Below are positions 1 to 7,004 of a DNA stretch of 11,275 nucleotides, piece by piece. This DNA comes from Tritrichomonas foetus (Eukaryota > Parabasalia > Tritrichomonadida > Tritrichomonadidae). The stretch covers positions 1 through 11,275 of the forward strand of contig MLAK01000706.1 in assembly GCA_001839685.1 (NCBI GenBank). Reading direction: 5' to 3'. The stretch's first letter is position 1. The number at the start of each line of letters is the position of its first letter. The notes beneath the pieces were generated by a model. That model saw only the letters and a program-made list of their open reading frames with translations, was not told the origin of the DNA and searched no databases. The position numbers and the translations under genes are program-made.

Positions 1-1
1 A

Positions 2-112
2 AAGACCGAGTGTGAACTAGTGATTTCAAAAAGTTTTAGTAATTTTCAGGAGGTACCATTTCCACTTCCTACTATTACTAACTATGCTAGTCAGTTTATT
101 ATGTGTAATTAA
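2..112 (+). pseudogene. Upstream cyclase coding fragment in a shifted frame, truncated by the window edge
   Basis: This frame is open from the first bases of the window to a TAA at 110-112. The frame of the cyclase has stops at 18-23, and the remaining frame stops at 13-15. The encoded residues (including FSNFQEVPFPLPTITNYASQ) look like ordinary protein and lead straight into the hydrophobic segment that opens the 84-2024 reading frame. The simplest reading is a single cyclase gene with a +1 shift somewhere between about 24 and 109, caused by a mutation or an assembly error. I see no supporting splice sites. The gene's true start lies left of the window. Confidence 0.55.
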
Positions 113-2024
113 TGCAATTGTTATTTACGAGATCAGTTTAATTTTCCAAGAAATTCAAGAACATTCAAATCTTTATAATTTACAACGTTTTTATTTATAT
201 GATCTTGGAAGATGTGCTGCATTTGGAGCCTATTTATATCATTATGAAAAAAATGGTAGTTCTTTCCCATTTAGTTCATTTAATGCGATTAAAAGAAAAA
301 TTAATTTTACACGTGAAAAATATAGTGATGTTCTTATTATGCTCTCAATTGGCTATTTCAATATTTCTGCTGCTAATGGTTATGATTCTGACATAGATAA
401 ATTCCGTACACAAGAACTTTGCCTTCAAGGAACGAATTCAACTTCATCACTTGACTTTTTCAATTGCATTTCATATGATCGATTGAAGGATTCAATGTTA
501 AACTTAATGAATAATCTTTTGGCATCAATTGAAACTAATACACATGAAAGTGAAGATGTTCGAATGATTTTATTAATGCTGGAAACTCGAATTGCTTCAG
601 GTTATCAAAAAATCTTTGATATGTATGTCGACAAATATCATGATAATTATGATTTAATTGTAAATTTATCGATTGGATTCTTATGTATTAACTTATTAGT
701 GATATGGTTGACATATTCTATTGAGCATTATCAACAAAAAAAATTCCACGATGATTATGAAACATTTAAAGAATTAATGCTCAGAATTCAACCATTCAGT
801 TTTGTGAGTAATTCAACAATCTTGAATTATTTATTGAATCAAAATGATCATAAAGATAATCAAATGAGTTCGGGCTCACAAACAATTTTCACTGTTTCTT
901 CAGACGCAATGATTTTCTTGAATACTAAAACATTAATTGAAAACACGAATTTGGCAGCAACTACAATTTTTGGCTACACTTCTGATCAACTTCTTGGTCA
1001 AAAGCTTGCACAGCTGTTTCCTGCTGAAGTTGGACAAAACTCACAAATATTCTCAACAATTCAATTAATGATTAGTGGTCAATCAAAGATGGTTTATGAA
1101 TTTGATGGAACTGGCCAAAAAGATGATGGCTCTTCAATTCAAATGAGGATAGTTTTGATTGGATTTGCTGAAAATAGAAGAAATGCAGATAGTTTTGCAT
1201 TAGTTTGTAAAGATTTAACTGTTGAACTTCGAGAACGTTCTATGGTTGAAGAAGCAAAACGAATATCCGATCATATTTTATTACAATTAGTTCCTAAAGA
1301 AATTTTATCGAAACTTCAAAAAGGTGAAAAAGAAATTGCTTTTACAATTCCATCAGCTTCATTTTGTTTTGCTGATATTGAAAAGTTTTCTGCTTATAGT
1401 CAAAGTTTAACAACTCCACAAGATGTTCTTAAAAGCATTTCTTTAATTTTTACTACCTTTGATAAAATTGCAGCAACTTTTGATTCTATTACGAAAATTA
1501 AAGTGATTGGTGATTGTTATTTTGCTGGTGCGGGGCTTTTTGCTAGCACACAAATACCAGATTCATATGCAAATATAATGATTCAATTCGGTTTGCAATT
1601 GATTGATTCTTTAGAAGATTTGAACTTGTCTATAAATGCTAACCTTCAAATTAGAGTAGGTGTTCATACTGGCGGACCAGTAACAGTTGGAATTTTGGGT
1701 CCGGAGAAACCAATTTTTGATGTTTTTGGTTTTCCAGTAATTGTTGCAGCGAAACTTGAAAAAACTGGTCTTCCATCATCAATTCATATTTCTGAAGAAG
1801 CTTATCAATATGTTGCAAGTGAAAACATGAATATTGAACCAGCTGAAGACATTGAAGTCAATGGACAAATTGTAAAAACCTTTTCAGTTATTCAATCAAT
1901 TGATTCATCAAGATCAATTGGAATGTCAAGAAACAAATCATTGATTGGCGACCAAGGTGATTTAACAAAATCTGGTGTTCTACTTCAAGAAATGGTAAAC
2001 TTGAGTGATTCTTTTATTACTTAA
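84..2024 (+). CDS. Membrane PAS-linked class III adenylyl cyclase, C-terminal part
   Basis: Class III cyclases make cAMP or cGMP from ATP or GTP. The 646 residues read here show a hydrophobic segment (about 1-21), a soluble stretch, a clear transmembrane helix (about 190-213), a PAS-like domain (about 268-380), a signalling-helix linker (LLQLVPKEILSKLQKGE) and a cyclase catalytic domain (about 420-590). Metal-binding Asp431 (FADIEKF) and Asp477 (KVIGDCYF) are present, as are Lys473 and Asp546, the pair that selects adenine in this family. The transition-state Asn and Arg positions, however, read Ile553 and Lys557. Catalytic activity is therefore uncertain. The ATG at 84 is probably not the true start: trichomonad cyclases of this design are much longer, with many membrane segments, and position 2-112 codes in another frame. 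A TAAA follows 33 nt after the stop. The family is sure; activity and intactness are not. Confidence 0.9.
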   Translation: MLVSLLCVINAIVIYEISLIFQEIQEHSNLYNLQRFYLYDLGRCAAFGAYLYHYEKNGSSFPFSSFNAIKRKINFTREKYSDVLIMLSIGYFNISAANGYDSDIDKFRTQELCLQGTNSTSSLDFFNCISYDRLKDSMLNLMNNLLASIETNTHESEDVRMILLMLETRIASGYQKIFDMYVDKYHDNYDLIVNLSIGFLCINLLVIWLTYSIEHYQQKKFHDDYETFKELMLRIQPFSFVSNSTILNYLLNQNDHKDNQMSSGSQTIFTVSSDAMIFLNTKTLIENTNLAATTIFGYTSDQLLGQKLAQLFPAEVGQNSQIFSTIQLMISGQSKMVYEFDGTGQKDDGSSIQMRIVLIGFAENRRNADSFALVCKDLTVELRERSMVEEAKRISDHILLQLVPKEILSKLQKGEKEIAFTIPSASFCFADIEKFSAYSQSLTTPQDVLKSISLIFTTFDKIAATFDSITKIKVIGDCYFAGAGLFASTQIPDSYANIMIQFGLQLIDSLEDLNLSINANLQIRVGVHTGGPVTVGILGPEKPIFDVFGFPVIVAAKLEKTGLPSSIHISEEAYQYVASENMNIEPAEDIEVNGQIVKTFSVIQSIDSSRSIGMSRNKSLIGDQGDLTKSGVLLQEMVNLSDSFIT

Positions 2025-2070
2025 GAGAAATGTTTTGTTTTTTAGATATTTTATTTGTAAATAATAGATT

Positions 2071-2210
2071 TTTATTCATATCATTTCTTCTTTATTCATA
2101 TCATTTCTTCTTTATTCATATCATTTCTTCTTTATTCATTTCATTTCTTCTTTATTCATTTCATTTCTTCTTTATTCATTTCATTTCTTCTTTATTCATT
2201 TCATTTCTAC
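2071..2210. repeat. 20-bp minisatellite, seven copies
   Basis: The unit TTTATTCATATCATTTCTTC is repeated head to tail seven times. The first three copies have A at position 10 of the unit and the last four have T there; the last copy ends TAC instead of TTC. Otherwise the copies are identical, which points to recent expansion by slippage or unequal exchange. The array begins 46 bp after the cyclase stop. Its + strand is pyrimidine-rich. Any open frame through it is a by-product of the repeat. Confidence 0.95.
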
Positions 2211-2723
2211 TTTTATGAAATTTAAATTCACTTGATGTATACTATATGCATTTCTACATCATTGAATGATTCTTATTAAATAATTCTTTTTCAAAGTCTG
2301 AATTCATTTGTGACATCTTTCTATTCAAAAGTTTTGACCGAAGTGATTTGACAACTCCCTCTAAATTCTACTTTTATGAAGAGGAATGACAATGCTATTA
2401 TATACATCCTTAATCTTTGCATTCTGAAAGCATATAATTAATGGATCTAAATAATGGGCATTATTTTAAAAAGTCCCCAGAAGAAGAACGTACTTACATT
2501 CAATTTTCAGAATGATATTAAATTTTCAATAAATTATTTTGAACGTATATCAAAAAGTATGAAGTGTTTACAAAAAGCTCGGTAAGATATAATTCAATTT
2601 ATTATTTCGCCACTCAATTTTGATTACTTCGTTTTTTCTTTTCTTTTTCTTTGGTCTTTTCAATTGATCAATGAAAAAATTGTGAATATAAGTGAAATTA
2701 ATTTCGATGGAAAATCTTTAACA
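2211..2723. other. Spacer between cyclase and lipase, with a possible gene relic
   Basis: No intact gene is visible. A 15-bp sequence next to the minisatellite (2205-2219) recurs exactly at 2366-2380. Coding-like fragments occupy 2441-2747. One starts with ATG at 2441 and runs 24 codons to a TGA at 2513 (residues include YFKKSPEEERTYI). The next frame continues with residues such as NDIKFSINYFERISKSMK up to a TAA at 2583, and then stays open to 2747, overlapping the lipase start. This may be the remains of a gene with frame damage, but AT-rich trichomonad DNA can produce such runs by chance. Confidence 0.35.
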
Positions 2724-2728
2724 TCATT
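2724..2728 (+). promoter_or_regulatory. Trichomonad initiator (Inr) of the lipase gene
   Basis: TCATT matches the trichomonad initiator consensus TCA+1-Y-W. The predicted +1 A at 2726 lies 11 nt before the ATG at 2737, within the short 5' leader typical of these protists. This supports the lipase start codon. The element is short and could arise by chance; placement is what makes it convincing. Confidence 0.6.
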
Positions 2729-2736
2729 TTTAAAAC

Positions 2737-3777
2737 ATGTCGACTGATCAAATAAGTAAGGACACTCAAACAGATGAACACATTACACTTAATAGACGTA
2801 ATGGAAAGATGAAAAAGTTGTCTCTCAAAGTGAATTCAAAATCATATGTATTAAAACATTTTCGGAAATCTCTCCCAACTCAAACTCATGAAGATGAATG
2901 TATTAATTCTCAATTAAATAATGATGAGATGAAATTAGCAAAAATATGTTCAGAGTTATGTTACTATTCATATAAGTTGAAAAAGCTCGGACGATGGCCA
3001 GAAGTAATTGGTGATCCAGTTTATGTATCAAGAGTTTCGGCTGTTGCAAAGATACCATTTTATATTTCGAATAGTGAAAAACTGAATACAATATTCATCA
3101 CATGTCGTGGTTCATATTGCTTCAACGACATTATCACAGATATTACTGGAAATGCGCTAGACTTTGAAGCTGATGGAGAGACATATAAAATTCACCAGGG
3201 AATTTATCAAACAGCTTCTTATATTTTTTATCAAAGCCAACCAGTCATTAAAAAGCTTAATGATAACTTTCCAGATAGAAAAATTATTATTACTGGTCAC
3301 TCTCTTGGTGCGTCTGTTGCTTCAGCTACAACTGAAATGTATTACCAATCCATGCCAGAATTAAACGTTAGATGTATTTGTTTTGCACCACCACCATCTG
3401 TTGATTATATGCTATGGATTAATTCCAGGCTGCACACAAAAACATTTATAATTGATGGTGATTTTGTTCCATTTTTATCAGTTCACAACATATTGAAAGC
3501 ATCTAACATGATACTTAATCAAAAGCTCTTCAATATCTTTAAAAAAATTGTATTTAAAACATTGAAAAAGAGATCATTATCTGAACTTCGAGATGATATT
3601 ATTATGTATCCACCTGGTGAACTCTATTTGTTCAAACTTGATGAAAAAAGGATTAATGTTGTCGAAATTTTGAATCCTAACTATTTCTCCGAAATTGTGA
3701 ATGGATTGAAAGAAACAAATCATCGCTTTAAAAATTATGTTAAAGTGTGTAATAAGTTCTATATTCAAAATAAGTGA
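2737..3777 (+). CDS. Class 3 lipase (DAG-lipase-like alpha/beta hydrolase)
   Basis: A 346-residue protein of the lipase_3 family, whose members hydrolyse mono-, di- or triacylglycerols. It shows the oxyanion-region motif Arg124-Gly-Ser, the nucleophile elbow GHSLG with Ser189, and the acid motif around Asp242 (DGDFVPFL). A PPGELYLF segment follows, at the place where DAG lipases carry a PPG-type motif, and His329 (HRFKNY) is the likely third triad member. No signal peptide or membrane helix is apparent, so a cytosolic or peripherally membrane-associated enzyme is likely. The first 70 or so residues are polar, basic and family-unspecific. The start is supported by an initiator element 11 nt upstream. 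A TAAA lies about 35 nt after the TGA stop. All catalytic residues appear intact; substrate is not determinable from sequence. Confidence 0.88.
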   Translation: MSTDQISKDTQTDEHITLNRRNGKMKKLSLKVNSKSYVLKHFRKSLPTQTHEDECINSQLNNDEMKLAKICSELCYYSYKLKKLGRWPEVIGDPVYVSRVSAVAKIPFYISNSEKLNTIFITCRGSYCFNDIITDITGNALDFEADGETYKIHQGIYQTASYIFYQSQPVIKKLNDNFPDRKIIITGHSLGASVASATTEMYYQSMPELNVRCICFAPPPSVDYMLWINSRLHTKTFIIDGDFVPFLSVHNILKASNMILNQKLFNIFKKIVFKTLKKRSLSELRDDIIMYPPGELYLFKLDEKRINVVEILNPNYFSEIVNGLKETNHRFKNYVKVCNKFYIQNK

Positions 3778-4135
3778 TTGTTATTGTGTCATTATACAAC
3801 ACACCAAATTGTAAATATATAGATTAGTAAACTCTCTCTCGGAATATTTTCACATATTTTTGATTTTATGTTGGAATTTTAGTATTAACATCAAAAGTGT
3901 GATCTTATTTGTCAAGATTCAGTCAAATATCCTTCATCTCAGTCATCATACAATATAAATTAGAACAAATTTAACATATTTTGTATCTGTCTAATGTTCG
4001 GTTTCAGAGTATGATATATCGTAATATCATGATCAATAAAATAACTCCAATGGGAATGTCTGGATTAAAATGGAGTTTATAGAATTTGTGTGAGCAGAGG
4101 ATATTTCTGAAATTGAATGCACTTACAATATTACA
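3778..4135. other. Spacer between lipase and WD40 gene
   Basis: No coding signal is apparent. The only structure seen is a perfect inverted repeat at 4011-4030 (ATGATAT, six-base loop, ATATCAT), a weak AT-only hairpin of unknown meaning. The promoter of the WD40 gene lies at the right edge. Confidence 0.5.
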
Positions 4136-4140
4136 TCATA
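4136..4140 (+). promoter_or_regulatory. Trichomonad initiator (Inr) of the WD40 gene
   Basis: TCATA matches the TCA+1-Y-W consensus, with +1 A at 4138. It stands 9 nt before an ATG at 4147, which is ideal spacing, but about 49 nt before the ATG at 4187 that opens the WD40 frame. No initiator match lies 6-20 nt before 4187. This argues that translation starts at 4147. Confidence 0.5.
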
Positions 4141-4146
4141 TCAAAA

Positions 4147-4203
4147 ATGATTGAAAATAAAACTCGTTGTAAAAAAAGACGGATAAATGTGTTGGATTCA
4201 TGA
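4147..4203 (+). CDS. Probable true N-terminus of the WD40 protein, in another frame
   Basis: The ATG at 4147 opens 18 codons (very basic: MIENKTRCKKRRINVLDS) before a TGA at 4201. It overlaps the start of the WD40 frame, which is displaced by +1. The initiator at 4136 favours this start, and its residues would run naturally into the first propeller strand (HDSAFSIHTV). A TAA lies directly upstream of the ATG at 4187, so the two frames can only join between about 4187 and 4201. It could instead be an overlapping upstream reading frame, a one-base assembly error, or a disabling mutation. Confidence 0.45.
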   Translation: MIENKTRCKKRRINVLDS

Positions 4204-6502
4204 TAGTGCATTTTCAATTCATACTGTCACAGCATCATATATGTATGACAAATATGTATATGTAGGAAATGAGGACTATGCAATCAGGATTTGGAATATT
4301 CAAACTCAAAGTTTATATCGGAAATTAGAAGGACATAGATCCATCATTACTGGTTTTGCATATTCCCCTAGACACGATTTATTATTTTCAGTGGGTATCG
4401 ATGGCTATTTAATCGCATGGCATGGTAATTCAATGGTATCAAAGTATACACATTTGAAAGCACCTGAAAATCGTTTTCCTGCTGCTATTTATTCAATTTA
4501 TTTTCATCCTGATCTCGAAATAATTGCTCTAGGATTGGATTGTGAAATAGCAACATTTGAACTCAGTGAGAACCTTCTTGATGCTCTTGTAGATAGTTCA
4601 AATAAGTGTCCATACACTTTAAGGCAAATAGTGAAGATTCATAATGATAGAGTGCATTATATTATTGGAGGAGGAAGAAGATTATACACAGCTTCTTTTG
4701 ATAGAACTGTATATTCAACTACAATATTGGATTTATCAATTTCTAAACAACTATCAAAACACCAAACAGCAGTTTCTGCAATGATCTATGAAGAAATGTC
4801 ACAGCAATTAATTATTGGTGATAATTCTGGAATAATTAGAAGTTTTTCTGCTGATGGATTGTCACTTGGTCCATTAGCTGAAGGTCTTGAGGGTTCAATC
4901 GTTTCTCTCTTTTTTGATCAATCATTAAAGTTATTATGGTTTGTATTATCCGGTGGAACTGTGAACATGATTGATATGAAGCATCCTGATAATTTCATTG
5001 TTGATCATTTCAATATATTTAAAGATTTACCACATGCAGGGTCAAGTAGTTCTTTTTTTGAGCGTATTTTAGGAAATGGTGTAAATACAAGAATTGCAGC
5101 AATTGTGAATAAGAAATATATCTATACATGGAAATGGAGTGATTTAGCATACAGTTACAAAATTAGTACACCAAATAGACCAGCGATTAAGCTTTTTGGA
5201 TTTAGTTTTATGGATGAAGATTCCAATATTGGGATATCAAATCATTCAACAATATCTATAAATAATCAAAGAACCAAAAAGCCAGGAAGGAAGACCATTG
5301 ATTTTGGTAATTCATCGAGAATTAATAGTTCAATTGTTAATCCAGGATTAAATGTATTTATTGGTGGTGCAAAAGCTATATCATGTAAACCAGTGAGTGA
5401 ATTTATATATAAAATAGAGTCCATCTCACATACCTTATCAGAATGTTCTGCAATTTCTTTTAACTACACAGAAAACATTGTAATCTTTGGATTCAAAAAT
5501 GGTCAAATAGAATGTTCGTCATTAAGTTCACCATCGATTTTATTTGATTGTCACACAGAGGATTTTCCAATCATGGACATCTATTCTTTTAGTTCAAACT
5601 GTATAAGTATAAGTACTGATATGTCAATAGTTTTATGGAATATTCACGATAAACTTGAATCTATTAAAAGACGAAATAGAATTCACGATAATTACATAGT
5701 TTGCTCTGCTTTTAGCGAGCTTCATCAACAACTTATGACATGTGATGAAGCAGGATTTTGTCGAATGTGGGATTTTACAGAAGACTCTATAAAAGAAGAT
5801 TTACTTCTTGATCATCGACCATATGGACTTATTTCATGCGCTTCCTATTCCGAATCATGTGATGTCTGGATCATTGCAACAATGGATGGAATGATAAGAT
5901 GCTTCTCTGCACGGAATATCTTAAAAGCTCCAACATTTAATTTTTCTGTACTCCCATGCCGTGTAACTGCATTATCAAGCGGTCCTTCTAATGATATCCT
6001 AATTGCTGTGGACGACAAAACTATTAGATTAATGAATATTCGGACATCTGAAGAAAAAGGTATTTATAAAGGGCATACAGATATAATAACACAAATTTTT
6101 GTTCCACCATTTGGAAAAAGATGGATATCTCTCCAATGGAACGGTGAAGTTTATTTTTGGATCAAGAAAAATCTTTCGGAAATCAAAACAGGAAACGTAA
6201 CAAATGTCACAACAGCTAATCAATCATCTAGACTCCCACATTTATCGAAAAAGGCTGAAGCTCCAAGAGTTCAAAGTTCAGCTGAAAGAGAAAAGCCTTT
6301 ATCTTTTTATGAAAAAGAAAGAAAAAATCTTCTTTTGAAAAGAAGAGAAGAAGAAATTCAATTAAGGCAAAAAAAGAAGTCACACGCTTGGAAAATGCTT
6401 GAACAAATAACAAAGAAGATGGAAAGAGCAATGGACTTGAAAGAGGAGAAAAAAAGACAAGAAGAGAGAGCAAAATCTCAAATCCACAAGAAAAAATATT
6501 AA
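4187..6502 (+). CDS. WD40 repeat protein, probably two beta-propellers plus coiled-coil tail
   Basis: 771 residues as read from this ATG. Degenerate WD repeats are visible throughout, including NEDYAIRIWN (about 28-37), DGYLIAWH (about 75), SFDRTVYS, STDMSIVLWN, DEAGFCRMWDF, MDGMIRCFS, DDKTIRLMN and GEVYFWIK. A polar, Ser/Asn-rich linker (about 340-390) separates two repeat blocks, so two seven-bladed propellers are likely. The tail from about residue 699 is Lys/Glu/Arg-rich and should form a coiled coil ending in a basic patch. WD40 propellers are protein-binding scaffolds; no enzyme motif is seen. The tail could anchor it to cytoskeletal or flagellar structures, but that is inference. The annotated start is doubtful (see 4136 and 4147). 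TAAA occurs 39 nt after the TAA stop. Confidence 0.87.
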   Translation: MCWIHDSAFSIHTVTASYMYDKYVYVGNEDYAIRIWNIQTQSLYRKLEGHRSIITGFAYSPRHDLLFSVGIDGYLIAWHGNSMVSKYTHLKAPENRFPAAIYSIYFHPDLEIIALGLDCEIATFELSENLLDALVDSSNKCPYTLRQIVKIHNDRVHYIIGGGRRLYTASFDRTVYSTTILDLSISKQLSKHQTAVSAMIYEEMSQQLIIGDNSGIIRSFSADGLSLGPLAEGLEGSIVSLFFDQSLKLLWFVLSGGTVNMIDMKHPDNFIVDHFNIFKDLPHAGSSSSFFERILGNGVNTRIAAIVNKKYIYTWKWSDLAYSYKISTPNRPAIKLFGFSFMDEDSNIGISNHSTISINNQRTKKPGRKTIDFGNSSRINSSIVNPGLNVFIGGAKAISCKPVSEFIYKIESISHTLSECSAISFNYTENIVIFGFKNGQIECSSLSSPSILFDCHTEDFPIMDIYSFSSNCISISTDMSIVLWNIHDKLESIKRRNRIHDNYIVCSAFSELHQQLMTCDEAGFCRMWDFTEDSIKEDLLLDHRPYGLISCASYSESCDVWIIATMDGMIRCFSARNILKAPTFNFSVLPCRVTALSSGPSNDILIAVDDKTIRLMNIRTSEEKGIYKGHTDIITQIFVPPFGKRWISLQWNGEVYFWIKKNLSEIKTGNVTNVTTANQSSRLPHLSKKAEAPRVQSSAEREKPLSFYEKERKNLLLKRREEEIQLRQKKKSHAWKMLEQITKKMERAMDLKEEKKRQEERAKSQIHKKKY

Positions 6503-6789
6503 CATCACGAATTTTTGTTTTTATCATGATTTTAGATATATAAAAAATATAAAATACAATTGTTAAATTTTATTTTTTGCAACAATAACATTTTAAATAT
6601 TTTCTTCATTCCTGTGTCTGATTCCAAACTGCAGCTATAATCAATACTTTGGTATGAATCAACTATATCTCTGCATACTACCAAGTTTGATCTATTCTAA
6701 AAGGTGAATTTGAATTTCTGGTTGATCTTTTGGCCAAAATATAGAGGCACCGAGAAGAATTTTTCCATTCTTTAAATTTAAATTTTCGG
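6503..6789. other. Convergent intergenic region left of the poly-A tract
   Basis: This is the 3' flank of the WD40 gene. No gene is visible. A short coding-like run at 6691-6789 (+ strand, residues such as KGEFEFLVDLLAKI and, after a TAG at 6742, RHREEFFHSLNLNF) leads directly into the poly-A tract. It may be a relic or chance. Confidence 0.35.

Positions 6790-6843
<54 letters not shown>
6790..6843. repeat. Uninterrupted poly-A tract of 54 nt
   Basis: Fifty-four consecutive A residues on the + strand, immediately left of the GATCCAA minisatellite. The exact length in the organism is uncertain because homopolymers this long are error-prone in sequencing and unstable in replication. Phe- or Lys-rich open frames across it are artefacts. 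Confidence 0.95.
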
Positions 6844-6845
<2 letters not shown>

Positions 6846-6849
6846 ATTT

Positions 6850-6986
6850 GATCCAACCAAAAAAAATTGATCCAACCAAAAAAAATTGATCCAACCAAAA
6901 AAAATTGATCCAATCAAAAAAATGATCCAACCAAAAAAATGATCCAACCAAAAAATTGATCCAACCAAATTGAGATCCAATCATAG
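6850..6986. repeat. GATCCAA minisatellite, eight copies with stepwise period
   Basis: GATCCAA starts at 6850, 6869, 6888, 6907, 6924, 6941, 6958 and 6974, giving spacings of 19, 19, 19, 17, 17, 17 and 16. Most units read GATCCAACC followed by an A run and TT or T. The period shortens because the A run and the TT shrink from left to right. Copies four and eight carry CAATC in place of CAACC. The array ends about 15 bp before the stop codon of the - strand gene at 7002. Confidence 0.95.
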
Positions 6987-7000
6987 AAACCGGTAGGCCG

Positions 7001-7004
7001 TTTA
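7001..7004 (-). terminator. TAAA overlapping the stop codon, candidate poly(A) signal
   Basis: On the - strand the stop TAA of the 7002-7454 gene is followed by A, forming TAAA. Trichomonas mRNAs are known to use UAAA, often overlapping the stop codon, as polyadenylation signal. TAAA is common in AT-rich DNA, so this is only suggestive. Confidence 0.3.

Noticed and set aside
53..90. Possible intron (GT at 53, ACTAAC branch-like motif at 77-82, AG at 90)
   Set aside because: ACTAAC matches the trichomonad branch motif, but GTACCA is a poor 5' site, the distance to AG is too long, and the joined frame hits a TAA at 40-42.
2030..2218. 62-residue hydrophobic reading frame
   Set aside because: It is a translation of the 20-bp minisatellite; the 20-residue periodicity is produced by the repeat.
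4189..4206. Short intron at the WD40 start (GT...TAG)
   Set aside because: No branch motif; the 18-nt version does not change frame and the 16-nt version (from 4191) is shorter than known trichomonad introns.
6228..6527. Hydrophobic - strand frame of 99 residues
   Set aside because: Antisense of the Lys/Glu-rich coiled-coil tail of the WD40 protein.
6678..6984. Phe/Trp-rich reading frames on the - strand
   Set aside because: They translate the poly-A tract and the GATCCAA array; no real protein signal.
6850..6986. CRISPR-like array
   Set aside because: Units are directly adjacent with no unique spacers, and the setting is eukaryotic.
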